Below are positions 24,361 through 38,200 of a DNA stretch of 64,000 bases, in pieces (the stretch's first letter is position 1; each line of letters begins with the position of its first letter). Origin of the DNA: Cruorifilaria tuberocauda. Lineage: Eukaryota; Nematoda; Chromadorea; Rhabditida; Onchocercidae. Where the stretch lies: the NCBI GenBank assembly GCA_013365365.1, contig JABVXU010000211.1, positions 28,639 through 92,638 on the forward strand, read 5' to 3'. The notes beneath the pieces were generated by a model. That model was given only the letters and a program-made list of their open reading frames with translations, was not told the DNA's origin and searched no databases. Position numbers and translations under genes: made by a program.

Positions 24361-27300
24361 TTAATTATTCATTATAGCATTACGCAATGGTCCTGGAATA
24401 CATAAACCACGGAAATGACCTTCGGTTATTGGTACACATCGTTCATCCCACAAGCATTCGTTCTGCAAAAATTTTCGACTGATTTTATTACTGATCTAAC
24501 GAATTGAATTTATTTCACATTTACCTATACTAATTTTTTCATACATATAACCTCAAATGATACTAAATTCAAAAATTAATAAATTAAAATCTTAACCTTC
24601 ATTGAATCTGGATTGCATGCATTTAATATCAACTTTTCATTCCCCCACCCCGTCATCATACTTCCTTGCTGTTGTAGCAACATTCGTGAATTGGTATCCT
24701 CAGGATAAGAGAATTGCATATAATCTAAAGTGAATGCTTGGAAATATTTAAAAAAAATGATCCTCCAGTCAGCTATAGTCGAAGACTATAGTTTTCACGA
24801 TAAAATCAGATAATGAAAGAATTTTTATGATAAAAGAATCAATCATAAGAAAGTTGAAAAAAAACTCAAAAACACACTTTTTGGCCCAGTTCTAATCTCG
24901 AAAATATCGATGACATTGCTATCGTAAAAGGTATTGTTAATCTGCGGTAAAATGCGAACAAAATAGTGTGAGTTCGGTTTCAACTTCTCAAGTACAACGG
25001 AATTCTGCAATGTGTCACAGTCTGAGCAAGCAGTTTCATTATGTTCTCTTATCTTTTCAGGATGATTATCACATAAAAATAACTGCCTTACCAATTCAAG
25101 TTCGAAACATCTCTCATACCTGCTGTGGATTTTGTAAATTAATACGTTCCCATTGCTTCGCTGGTAAAGAATTACTTTCTGCATACATGATTGAGGAGCC
25201 TGAAAAAAATCAAATTAATTTAGAGTAAATAAATCCAAAATCATCTGTTAATTTTTCGTTGGCACAAAAAATCAAAGTGTAAAACTAAAAATTATTTTAC
25301 TATTTCATTACAATAACATGTAATCTTTAAAATTTCAAAAAATCGATTTTGCAGAATTTTTCTCATTTCAAACATTACTCTACATTAACAACTTTTTTAC
25401 CACCTAACACATTAGTTATACAATTCATAACTTTTGTTGTTGACTTTTTAATTATATTTATAGTAGGGTTGCAAAATACAAAACCTGTAATAAAAGATAA
25501 AATGGAGCTAGGATATGTCCAGGTAATTTGAACACGTTCAGGTGATAACAACTGATATGACAATGTGTTGCCCTCACGATGTTCGAGAAATTTTGTACGT
25601 TCTGTGGACCAATGAGCGGTTTTACTGTCTTCATATTAATAATAAAAATTATACAAAAACAATAATATGTAAGGTGAAAAAAACAGCATAAAAAATTGCA
25701 TAACAATAGTCTTCCACAGATAGCTTATGTCTTTTCTTCTCCTCCAACGATATTCTGAAGTTTTCTTTCTATTAAAGTGATATTCTTAAAAATTCCTTAA
25801 ATCATAATTATTTCGTGTTTTACATCCATCTATTTAGACTTACCCATCGTTTTGAATCGGTAAATGCTTGGTGATCGCAATACTTCACCATCCTTCTTAC
25901 GAACATTTATTCGTACGTAGTATGTATGACCGTGATGTAAATTATGAAGCACGATTGAACCATCTCCGCTTCCAAAGGCATTATTTGATAATTCAGATAC
26001 GTTTGCCGGATAATACAACCATTCAGCATCCGGAAGATCTGGATTATCGGTCACATAAACATCGTAGCTATGAATAAGGTTTGAATAAGGTCTGAAACAA
26101 GAAAAAGAGATATTTTTTAAGGAACGCATACAAAGAACAAGAATTAAAAAAAACAAAAGTAATCTGTTACACATACATTAAGAGATTTTTTTTTTCAAGA
26201 TGGATTATACTTGATAAAATCAAAACGTTTATTTTTGATTTATAAATTATTTACATTAAGATGATACCATCAACTGGTAAAAAACATTTTTCCTACTGCA
26301 ATAAATGAAAGAGCGACGAATAAGCTGATAAGATATTATCGAAAAACAATGGAAATATCCGTAACGGATTACTTTTAAACCGAATTACTTGCCTTTCCAA
26401 CGTCCATTGCAACCGTATATCATCAGTTTCATGCATAAAAATTACATCCACTTTTTTGATTGGATTCTTTACAACTGCAATATGTTACTTATAGCTTATA
26501 TGGGCAAATTATAAATGAGGAAAATGAGATGCTCTTGAATTAGAAGGAAGTGAGTCTGCTTCCTTAATTCTTAGTTCACAAGGGAAATTCCACCAACTGA
26601 CTATTAAACTTGAAGAAGTTTAGAAAATTTTTTAAATCTATTTTTCTAACAAAATGTATAAGAATGTAGAATGTAAACTTACTAGCTGGTGTCCGAAATC
26701 TGAACTGTCCACTTTCAGTTGTTAGATTATTTGCAAGATGTGTTCGAATTTTCAATAAATATTCAGTATCACTATAATCATTAGAAAGTTAATTTTTGAA
26801 AAAGAACAATAAACTAGCATTAAAACATTTCATTGACTGAACATATTTCATGCGATGTTCCAAAAGTTTCGAACAGAAAAATAAACTGTCATATGTGAAG
26901 CAAATATTGATAGATCGATATTATTAAAAAATTAATTAAATGCGAGGAGTGAATAGCAACCAAATCAGGAATATACCTATGTTAATATCAAGGAATATAA
27001 CTTTGTGAAGTGATCACTTTCACATTTTCTATTTCTGGAAAAGTTTGATGCAATCTTAAAGCATAATATTGCATAAATCGCAAATAATCTAAGAAACCTT
27101 TTCAAGGTTGTTAAACTAGCAGATGGATGCGAACCACTGAACTGCAAATGATGCCAGTCCTCTGTACCGGCTTCTGAATATTCCAGGTCGTAGGCTATGA
27201 ATAGATAAATTGTTAGTACGAGAAATGCTTTATGAAAAAGAAATAGAAATTATTTAATTGAAAATAAATGAGTTTACCTTGGATTAGATTTTGCATTTTC

Positions 27301-29644
27301 TCCGACACTTCCCAGGTTAAATTCACGGTACCTTGATCTGGTCCTTTGAAGTGTGAACTAATGATCAAATTGCCCACCTCGAAAAACTCATCTTCTAAAT
27401 GAATATTTAAATCTGACATCGAAACACGTTGATGTATAGATCAAAGAGGAGGACGTGAAGTTAACCAATAAATGATAAAGAAGCACTTACCTCTTGGCAT
27501 TGTGATTTCCACAATTGCTGCCACAGTGGAAACACGTTCTGGACTTGAGGCAGTCCGTATGGTCAATTCATATCGCTGACCCGGTTTCAAATTGCTTAAA
27601 GTGAAACTATTCGCCTGAACCTTAACCTGTAAAAGTATTCTGCTATATGAGAAGCACATTATCATCCGTTTATAAACCTACTACCCAAAAAAATTTTTCA
27701 CATTTATTTCCTATACGCTACAACTTTCCCTTTATTTTTAGATATGGAAGCTTGCAGATTTATTTAATTCATCTTCTATATATAAAAATCATCGATTATT
27801 AACGATGTTTTTAACGTTTAAATCCTAACATTTAGTTTTTCCACGCGCTAAAATCTGTTTCCATCATTATTAACGGGAAGTTTGATTTTAACTTTGGGTA
27901 TATGTTACCACCTTATTATTTATCATTGATTATGATGTAAAATTATTGTTTACCGATAAAGTTTATGATAATTTTTAAAACATCTCAGAATTGTTGGTTA
28001 TGTTTAATTTTGAACTCCATTTATCCGATATTTCCAGTTCTTCTGCAATTGGAAATAAAAAAAAACAACCTGTTGTCGAAGCAGTGCTGTCTTATCTTCG
28101 GATGTCAATTGCTTCACATTTACAATGTAATAATAACTTGCTGGAACTAAAGGAAAAATTATTACTATAATTCCTTCCGTAAATTCAATCGTCAGCATTT
28201 CTTGATTATTTTGTGGTAAGATACCTAACTTATAAATAGTTAATAATTAATTTAAGATTTATTCTAAACTTACTTATCAAATTTACACATCTGATCGCAT
28301 ACTTTCTCCATATTACTCCATATTAAAACAACTAATCGTATTACACTCTAAAATCTGCCATTATCAAACCGTGTTAAATAATGACCATTTAACGAAGCTC
28401 TGAGAGGTGGAGACCATTCCAGACGTACCATTGATGTACTTAATACATGAGCTTGAAAATCAAGCGGTGGCAATAGATCATCATCAGTCGCTGCAACGCC
28501 GTCAATGAGAACACGTTTAGTTATTGAGATCAGCAAAGACTGCGACCAGTCTTCCAGAGCTGTTCCATCAGGATGGTCTACACGAACCTGTAATCGCCAT
28601 GATATTTCGCTATTCTAGCCTTCTTGCTCATAAGGAGACTAAATAAATATTATATTTATTGCTATTCTATGGCTATTTCTTTCCTTGTTCAAAAATTTCT
28701 GATCTCTTATTATAATGAAATATTAAAAGATAAAGTGTTATTTACATCGAAAAACATGAAATGAAATAACAGATCTAATCATTCCCTCATAGTATATATT
28801 ACGTTTTGGCCTATATTCTTTTTCATTTGAAATAAACAAGCTTTACCTGTGCTTGAAGCTCATCGCCATTTCGTACTTCGCCTAAATCTAATTTTGCTTC
28901 TAATTTAGTTCCAACCTGTGAGTACTTCCAATCATAATCATGTTCGGAAAAACCATCACGACGATTGGTAATTCGATAACGAACCACAAATTCCGGTTGT
29001 ACTGAAAATACTATCTAGAATATGTAATTATTATATCACTGAAATGATTTTCATTAAATCCACGCAAGAAGAATATGATGTCACGAAGTAAGAGAAAAAC
29101 CAAATAGTTTAAAAATTAGATAGATATATAATACTTAAAATTTTAAAATAAACCATGACTACTATCCAATGTAATGATGCCACGTTTAGTCATTTTTAAG
29201 ATGCTAGCATTGAATTATAATATCCATTAAAGTGGAAGAAGCTATTGAATAGTGTTAATATTAGCCATTTAAATTTACAGAGAATATCAGTTCCACATTT
29301 ATAGAAGTTGATGGGACAGTGATTTACAAAGTTTCTTTCTTGAGATATGATTATATTTCAGATAGGATAGAGTTATATGATTAATGATAAATTTATATTA
29401 TTAATATATGCGAAATAAATTAATATATCAATATTTAACCTTCTCTTTGTAACTGTTCTGGATATGACCATTGAATGTAAATTGCATCCATTGAATGATC
29501 GTATCGAGCTCGAAAATTTTGCACACGTGATGGAATTAAAGAACCATCGATAGGGATTGCTTGTGGTCTCAGAATTCCATGATAACAGATGAACAAGAAT
29601 GAAAGATGATGGGAAAATGATCGGAAGTCGAGAAATAGTATCAT
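24361..29644 (-). CDS. Secreted multi-fibronectin-type-III protein
   Basis: Fifteen exons on minus: 29644-29440, 29001-28847, 28587-28386, 28140-28070, 27626-27491, 27412-27278, 27194-27098, 26771-26683, 26474-26393, 26091-25844, 25601-25485, 25199-25120, 25004-24878, 24724-24597, 24462-24361 (1974 nt, 657 aa). The ATG at 29644 opens a hydrophobic leader compatible with a signal peptide. About five FN3 domains follow, each with the usual Trp in strand B (IQWSYP, LEWSPP, LTWEV, LQWTLE, ITWTYP) and a Tyr corner (LKPGQRYELTI, LHHGHTYYVRI, LKPNSHYFVRI). The last two exons encode a Cys motif, ACNPDSMKNECLWDERCVP then GLCIPGP, before the stop. There is no transmembrane segment, so it is probably extracellular matrix or secreted. 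The tenth exon follows a GC-AG intron. I could not name an orthologue; the anosmin-like order (WAP first) does not fit. Confidence 0.85.
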
Positions 29645-31216
29645 TCTTACCTTTTATATACTTCCGGTCAAACCAAAAAGAATTTTTCCGTTTTATCTTT
29701 TTTCCATCAAAATTATTAAATAGTTGAAAAATATATGGAATGTGGTACAGGAAAATTCTAATAGGGTTTCGAAAGAAGATAACTTATGGTGTTAAGAAGT
29801 ACAAATGATGCTTCACTGATAAGAAGCATCTTATATTTAGAGACACGGAAAGAAAGATAACGAAGTCCAAAACTATATTTCACGCCTCCGATACTTTCTG
29901 ATAGTATCATAAATAGTTCCCATGTCAACTTGTTCATATGTTTTGCATTCCAACATTATCGTAAGATTAAAAAAATGATATGTAATGTAAATTATGCAGC
30001 TTAGCGGACGAAGAATTTATTTAATCATTTTAAGAAAAAGAATAAAATAAATAAAAAAAGAATGAATATGCAATCAAAGTTATTCGCAAACATATAAAAT
30101 CAATAAAACAATTGCTAATGCAGTTTCCTAAGCACACAATTTATGCAGCAAACTCTGGATGCAATGGATCCAGGAAGGTTAACGAAAATATGGAAAATAA
30201 TTCTTTAATGAGGTAGTGATATTTTACTATATATAAATAGATCAGTGAAATATATTATCGAAGATATGAAGATGTACCAGCTATAAAAAAGACAATTTCC
30301 GAAATGACCATAAATTTTTTTGGTACCGGGAAAACTAGAAAATAATTTAAGTCATAAAAAAACGAGTATGGACCATTACACTAAAGAAAAACCTTGAAAA
30401 TTATCAATTGCAACCAGAATAAGCAAAAAAATATTATAAAACATAAAAACCAATTTCTTGCACTCGCACAATGCCATATGACTCCTGCAATACTTCCCGA
30501 ATAAATATATATAATATTGCATAAAACTTATCCATTAACGGTATTAAAGTTCATTATTAATGATAATAACACTTGATAGATAAAAATGTATCGACATATT
30601 GGCAATATAGTTTGAATACATATTTAGATAGCAATAGCTTAACCAGAAAATATGCATATGACATTCCTGAATACGCGTACTGAATTTAAAATGCTATAAT
30701 AATATTTCTATTCTATTATAACATTTCAGATTTTCAAAGTCAAAAATTAGGTCCCGATAATAATCACATAAAATAGATATTTCATGACAAATTCCTGAAT
30801 CATTTAAGAATTGATTACAATTTCGCTTGTCTACCACAAGCAAATAATTTATTTATCAGATGAGTGAAATTAGTTTATTAATAGGTCCAAAAGATCTTGT
30901 CAAACCTCTTTACCTTAGCGAATCTTATAAGCTGTTACATTTAATCTATTTACCATTAATATCAATTTTGGACCTATTTACAAGGCACTAAAGAAATTAT
31001 TTCACATATCAAATTTTATGAAAAGAGCAACATTAAAATTTCATGAAAAAAAGTTCAACAAATTGTACGCAGCATTCAAAAACACGTAAAAAGCAAAAAA
31101 AAAAAACATAAAAAATCCGAACATTAAAAAAACGACTGGAAGGTTTAATGCAGCTCACTAATATCCTTTTACAAGCATTGGCAACAGAAAAAAATAAAAT
31201 ACCTCAAACATATTTA
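29645..31216. other. Intergenic, 3' side of the cargo lectin gene
   Basis: AT-rich, no coding signal. In minus orientation TATATAAAAGG ends six nt upstream of the FN3-gene ATG. That may be a TATA-like element, but it sits very close to the start codon, and AAGGTAAG just before the ATG could also act as a trans-splice acceptor. Confidence 0.45.
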
Positions 31217-33583
31217 TCAATAGAATCGTTTCTTTGACATTTGCTGTCGATGATTGACGAAAATAACGCCAAACCACAAAACCAATATACATAAGGCACC
31301 GCCTAGTATCACTAATACTGTAGTGCCAATCCATCCTAATTTTGATGCTGGTGGTTGGTCTATGTGGTCACGTGGTGCTGCAACATTTTGTGCATAAGGT
31401 TCGCGATGCCGAGGATCCACGGTAACACCAGTACTATCCTGTACACGTTCAAACTCTTGTTCGAACATTCGCACCGATATGATATCATGATGATCTACAA
31501 AAATCAAACCAATTAAGTGATGGTATGCTGAATTCAGAAAAATGAATGAATCTGCTTAAAATTTTGATGGTTATACAGATTCTTCAATGATTAACATGAT
31601 TTCTGATAGGAAATAAAATAAAGCTTGAAATATATATACCAGATAAATCGCCTGTAGCAGCTGTGATACCGAAGTAATATCCTGTAGGCAACTGAACTCC
31701 ATCAACACTCATACACTCTTTCCATTGTCCAGTTCCCAAAACATCTGTATAGATCTGCAATGTAAAATGTAAAGTAATCGAAAATGAGCCAGCATGCTCA
31801 TTTTAATTTTCTAAAAAACTATATTGCCATCATTTCCTTCAATTCTAAAAAACTCATTCTCCATTATCGATTTTTAACTCTTTTATATTTTGCTTCAATG
31901 TATCTTATGCTAGAAACTTCACTGAGTGAAAATTTTAATTAATTGTATATTTATTCATACATCGATTTCTTAATCTTTTTTTTTGTCGTGTTATAATATG
32001 CTGATTTTCAAAAAATAGAAAAATAACGAACCGATAGTACATCGCCAACATATCGGACCAATAGTTGTGTCTGATATTGCTTATTTCGGAATTTCGCTTC
32101 ACAACCTGTATATTCACCACCCAGCTGTGTATGCGTGCCATCCATGTCATGATCATAATGTAGTGAACCATTATTAACCATTGCGGAGATATACGGATGA
32201 CCATGCTGGAAAGTTTCTCCTTAATATCTTTTTATGTATACAAATATGATGATTGATACTTTTCAGTAGGAAGTTGTGCATTCTAATAAGTAAAATTTAC
32301 CCCATGTGGTCCATTATGATTACTATAAGTATCCAGAAAAATTCCTAGACCACGAAAGTAATCTTTCGATCCAAATACTGGTCCTGCTTGGCCAGGATCT
32401 TGCACATACCATATAGCTGCTCCATCACCAAATAAGTCACCAAGGCTACCATGGATTGCAAAATTCACATGTAGTTCCCAATCTCTTGCATGCACTGGCT
32501 ATAAACTAATGATAAACTGGTTGAAGAGTTTCTTATGCTTGTTTTTCAGGTAGACATCTACATTCTTTCTTTACGAATTACCTGTTAGAACTTTTATTTA
32601 TTCAGCGCAACATTTAAAGAGCTTCACACGTGAGTGAGAAGTATTAACGTATATTCTTAATAGATATCTGATGTAGTGAATACTAAATCAAAATTCTGCC
32701 TTTTAATCAACCGAAGCTGGCGTTTCCTATATCAGGAAATAAAAGAAATACCATTTTAGGGAAAGACATACAAACTGGCCTACCACATTATTCCAAATGC
32801 CGCCTTGCACGCTTTGTATATCCGCTGTTAAACGAACATAATGTGAAGTGACGATAGTTGTACCTTGTATATCCCAATATGGAATGGCCATTCCGTTACC
32901 TGTATTAAGATAACAAACTCGTGATTACTTTTGTTACACTGTAGAAATTTCTTCCTTAAAATGATGAAAGTTAAATAGAGGTCTTTTTAAAAGTTGTTCT
33001 CATGGATGAAAACTCGATAGTTTTCTAAGGTCAAATAATATCAAATATCAAATATTATCAAATAATTCATCAAATAATACCTCCAATATGTTCAAATTGC
33101 TAATGAAAGGTTTTATGTTAGCCATATTATTAACATGAAGATTTTTAGCAATACGCTTGCGAGTCTTAAAAGATAATTTATGCTAAATATAAAATGTTGG
33201 CATGTATACAAAACTCAAAAATATGTAGTGTTTTGAATAGAACAAACAAGCCTGTCACTGGAGAATTCCATTACCTTTCCTTTCTTGCACAAAAAATATT
33301 TTAAAAAAAGCAAACATTATCTTTGAAGACATTTTTTTTAATTAAGAACTATTTCGTACGAAAACATCCCCTATATAACAAATAAGTAAATAAGCACAAC
33401 CCGTAAATAACCTTGATATGGCTTAGCCAAAGAATGCTCTTTTCTGAAATATCCACGCCATTCATCAACTGATGTTCCACTTAACTGTACCCGTTGTTGT
33501 TGCTGATCATTAGCGTTTATTGCTCGCAGTGATAAGTGATAAGCAAGGAAGAAAAAGAATAAGTGATGGGATAATAGATACAT
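31217..33583 (-). CDS. LMAN2: VIP36/LMAN2-type L-type lectin (secretory cargo receptor)
   Basis: Exons on minus: 33583-33412, 32899-32784, 32498-32301, 32205-32032, 31754-31640, 31494-31217 (1053 nt, 350 aa). The family binds high-mannose N-glycans on cargo moving between ER and Golgi. A signal peptide is followed by the lectin domain opening (FRKEHSLAKPYQG), then IPYWDIQGTTIVTSHYVRLT, GDGAAIWY, PVFGSKDYFRGLGIFLDTYS, MVNNGSLHYDHDMDG, a Cys pair (GCEAKFRN and WKECM) and TGYYFGITAATGDLSDHHDI. These contain the Asp/Asn/His ligands expected for Ca2+ and mannose. A single membrane span (LGWIGTTVLVILGGALCILV...) precedes a short tail ending KKRFY, the typical transport signal of this family. The fourth exon ends at a GTTCGT donor. 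Length matches the family (about 350). Confidence 0.97.
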
Positions 33584-35226
33584 AATACTTCACAACGTAT
33601 CACAGCTCCTAAAACATATCCGAAAAAGAAAATCTAAGTTTAAATAAAAAAATTTCTTGAGAACATTAAGACTAGAAAAACATCTGCCATGTATTTCAGT
33701 TATTACATCAATCATCAAATGAATCGTTGAAACAATATTCCCTTTAATAAGCGCAACATTTTAAATTCGACAATTGATAACCTAAAAACATTTATAGTAA
33801 TAGAAATACATATATAAGCATCTGCAAAGTTCACGAGTTCACGAGTTACGCTTACATATATAGATGCAAATTATGCTACACACGTTTGTACTTATACATA
33901 TACGCTTACGTCTTCAAGTATAAACTTATATAATGAACACTGCTACAACACAACACTACTTTAGCTTATAGCTTGCAAAAACACCGAGAACCAGAAGAGT
34001 CTCAGAACACGTAAACATTCTGGGAGCTAAAAGATAGAAGCATGGATGGGACTTTTCTGGATCCGAAAGTAGCAGGGAGAGGAGGAAGAAGTTGTGAGAG
34101 TATTGCATGATATCGAGAAAGGTTATCAACCAGAACTTATTGCTGCTTTATGTATATAACTTTCTGAAACAGTATGTTTTAATAAGTATATAAGGAAATA
34201 TAACGAAGGTATGTAGTATTAGTTAAAGAGAAACCTTTCAGAATATTTTAGTTATTACATGTCGAAAAAAAGATGTTCAAACAGTATATCTTTGTGAACA
34301 ATCAAAACTTGTCTAACTATTGTTTATAATATATGTTTCAATAACAGACATGTTCTATATCTAGGATACGTCTGTTCAGGAATCGACTGGAAAATATATT
34401 TAGCCATCACAAAAGTATCCCCAAATTTCCGGGAACTTCATTAAAAAATCTATTTAAGAGAATTAACATGCGATTGTATGCTTTGAAATTGTTGTAAGCT
34501 TTCAAGAATTCAGTTTACTGTACTTCATTAATAACGTTCCAGTCTTAAAATTTTGTTGAATTAAACATCTTTCTCACTAAATGTTAAACAAGTCAGAATT
34601 TTGCTGAATTAATTAAGATTGATAGAGGTCCAAATAAAAATGAAATCATATGTGTGCGATAGTGCGCTTGGAGTATTTCACTTCAATATTCTTAATTTAA
34701 CATTATCCATTTACTTAACTGTATATTCTGGGAACTAAAATTTGTAAAAGATGAATTTGAAGTGAAATTTATAAGAGATGAATCGTTGTGCTCTTGAACG
34801 TCGTTATTTTATTAATACAAATGTAAAACTAACAATTCTTTGACAAACATATCACTGTAGAGATAGCGATCATGGGAAATCTTCCCTGATGTGAAAGCAC
34901 TAATTAAGTTGAGAGGAAAGGCAATTACTGGAAGAAAAGTGATGCTAGTTAAATTCCGATACATAACTTCGAAAATGATTTTAATCTAATCTTCAAATGT
35001 ATTTTTGCAACAGACTGTGGTAATTAATTACAGGTGTTACAGCTATTGGTATTAGACATTTTCCACTATCCATACTTACGAAAAAGGGAAAGCTTCATGT
35101 TCTCTCCGACGATCATAGCTGGATATGGCACCAAGAATTAAAAATGAAAGACTACTATTTTTTATGTGATGTAAGTATTGTGCAACTTATGGATAACTCT
35201 TTGTTGGGAATTATTTGCTAATTTTT
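33584..35226. other. Intergenic, upstream of the cargo lectin
   Basis: No gene seen. The stretch at 33820-33960 is less AT-rich and contains a short direct repeat (TTCACGAG twice at 33830-33845). It could include the promoter of the minus-strand lectin gene and the 3' UTR of the next minus-strand gene. Confidence 0.45.
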
Positions 35227-38200
35227 TTAATGCGCATCCCACCACAGTTGTTCTTTTACCGGTCTACGGTGATCGGTACCATTTGGCGACCACTTTACGC
35301 TACTGCGATCCCTCAACGCTTTAGCAGGTGGTACACGACTGTGTAATCGTGCGGAATGTGATGCAGACGCTATACGTGCGTGCGGAACGTCATGCAATGT
35401 CCAATCACTTTGCCGTCGTATACTGATATTTCTTGATTGCAAAGTTGCTGCACGTTCGTTTTCAAAAGGCAGTGGTGAAAGCCATTTCCGACGCTGACAA
35501 AAACCAGATTGGAGTGGTGCAATGCGATCCAAATCACCTGAAATTCCGAGGTTAATTTTGTGCAGACATTTGTCGCATACTCAGAATAGAGGATGAGGAA
35601 TAAAAATGAAAATATATGAATTAACTATTGGTTAACTTATTTTCGACTTGAAGATTAGCTATCGATTGAGTTTACTCTCCCCAGTAGTGAATTATCAGCA
35701 TCATCAGCAATTGCCAGTAAAGATGATCAAATAGCAATTGTATATTTTTTGAAGATTACAGCATTTTGCCGCATTTCTTTGATCATTTATTTACTAAAAG
35801 AACTAACCATCTTTCAATGATGAGAGATTCCACAATGGTCGTAAGTTAACAGTGGAGATCGGACGTTGACGCCAACTTCTTCTATCGGTATCCTTTCTAA
35901 GTCTCATCTTAGCACTGATTCGATTACGCTCCATTTGATTGCTGTTATCACTTACTAAATCCCTTTCAAACATCGATATAAATCCTGTAAATGACCCCAA
36001 TCACTAAATTTCCTTTTATTGATTTATGAAATAAAGTTCTTATTGTCAATGTTACCATCACCAGTGATACAATTTTTCCGCGACTATTAATATTACTTAA
36101 TTCTTTGTTCAGTACTGCCATTGAATTTGTGGAAAAAATTCCATATTCTACAAATTATCTATCTCACAAGCCATTCCACTAGTTGTTTTTGGAGCGGACA
36201 AAATCTGAAGGTTGGAATTCATTGGCTATAAATATAAATTGTGATAAAAGATAACCAAATTTTCATTAAAGTTCCTGATAATCATAAGACAATCATCGTC
36301 GTAACCATATGAGAATCAAACCTTTACTTCTACGGGTAGTTGCCGGACAACTGATACTACTTGATGCTGATATCATTTGGCTTCCACCATTAATTATTTC
36401 AACGCTTTTTTCTGATATACTAGAAAGTTTTCGTCGAGGCTGTTGTCTAGCAGCAGCCAGTGATTGATAAATGGAGCCACCTACAATAAATCATTTGTTT
36501 ACTTTATTTCATCCTGCGATAATTACTGAAAATTTGGAAATGGAGTTAATTCTTTCTTGACTTACCTTTCCTGACCGTTTGATTATGAGCTGGAATATGC
36601 AAATGTCCACATGATGCACTTAGTTTCTTTTTTTGCTTCTCAGTGAGTGGTTTTGTTAGTGGTTTCCTTCCAATTACCTGCAATACTTTTTGACGTTTTC
36701 AGCAAATTTGATGAAAAGGAATTTTATAGTATCTTTCAATCAAAATTCATTGCACTGTAATTTTTCCTAAAAAAGAAAAGGAACGAAACATTCATATCTG
36801 TTATTTTTGCAACCTCTTTTAATGTATCCTTCAGTTCACCGTCTATCGATATCACTTCTTCCGTACCATCATCCAGTCCTCTGCCATGCTCAGATTGCGT
36901 TTTACGAATTCCACTAGAACTGAACTCTGCTGTACTACTCCATCCTTCTAGCTGTGTATCTGAACTGGTAACAATTGTAGTGGTAGACGATTTGATATCT
37001 GTCTCAACTGAAATATAACAACCGAATTAAGACCGAAGTTATCTATACAAATTAAATAAATATTAAAGTACCTTTTGCTTCATTTTCGATTTGTAAGTTT
37101 GTTGATAGTTCCTGATTAGCAATTGTGTTTTCCTCCACTGTAGAATGTTGCATCTCAACGATAGTTGTAGCATCGATTAAATCATTTTGTTGAGATATGT
37201 CACTTATTGTATTTAATGCCATATCCAATGCTGCTTGTTGATCGGATTGAACGACTTCTGATCGATCAAATGTGGTAGTTTGAGTGATTGGACTGATTGA
37301 TTGTACTGGTCCAATCTTTAATGACAATGATAACTTTCCTGATATGGTACTATTTAATTTCAGTTATAATTTTCTGTTCCATTACATGTGTTTGTACTGC
37401 TATTTTAGCAGTGAACAACTGCGCTTTATCATTAGCGAAACTAACGGCATGTTGCGAAATATCACTGGTGGCTGTTGTTATTGTTGTTGTCGATGTAGTT
37501 GCAGTGGTACTGCAACATTTGATAACTGTCGTGAAAATATTATTCGATGGTTGAGAAGATCCACTATCCATTACCGTAACAGTATCCAATGGATAGTCGA
37601 TACTGTTGGATGTTGTGCTAGTATCAGGATGAATTTTCATATTTCTCTTCCGACACAAGAATACATCGATAAGATGGTCCAAAGATGGCGTTGAAGATTT
37701 GATAGCTCCAAAGGAAATTAACAAACAAAAATTTTTTTTTTCGGAAAGAATAAATCTGATAAGATTATTATAGCTTGAAGATATAACAATCTGATCAGAT
37801 TTATGTGCTTCAAGTTGCTCTTTAATAAATATGTAAAAGTTGCTTCTTTTTTTCTGAACTTTTTGAAGAAGGAACAAATTTGAACCGAGATGCTAAGCAA
37901 CAAACTTTCAGCTTTTCTCAATATTATAACAAAGAGCATTTTAAATTCAATCAAAATTTTATTTAAATATTAAATCTAATGGAAAACAATAGATCAGTAT
38001 ATATTTTTTTTCATTAAAGATATATTTTTTAAAATATTTTTAGCTGACCTATTATAATATATTTTGACGCTAAGATTGGATGATAATAAAGGGTTATGGG
38101 TAAACCTTAAACTATTGAAAAGATTAATTTCTCTATCCACTTTACTTATTTGCACCAAGTAAACGAACTAACAACTAGGCCTGGACGATTGTTTCCATGT

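Noticed and set aside
24361..29644. Assignment of the FN3 gene as anosmin/kal-1
   Set aside because: Anosmin has its Cys box and WAP domain before the FN3 domains; here the Cys motif is at the C-terminus and is not WAP-like.
37284..37694. Plus-strand 136-codon ORF with Cys runs
   Set aside because: Mirror of the Thr/Ser/Ala-rich minus-strand exon 37705-37446 of the receptor-like gene.
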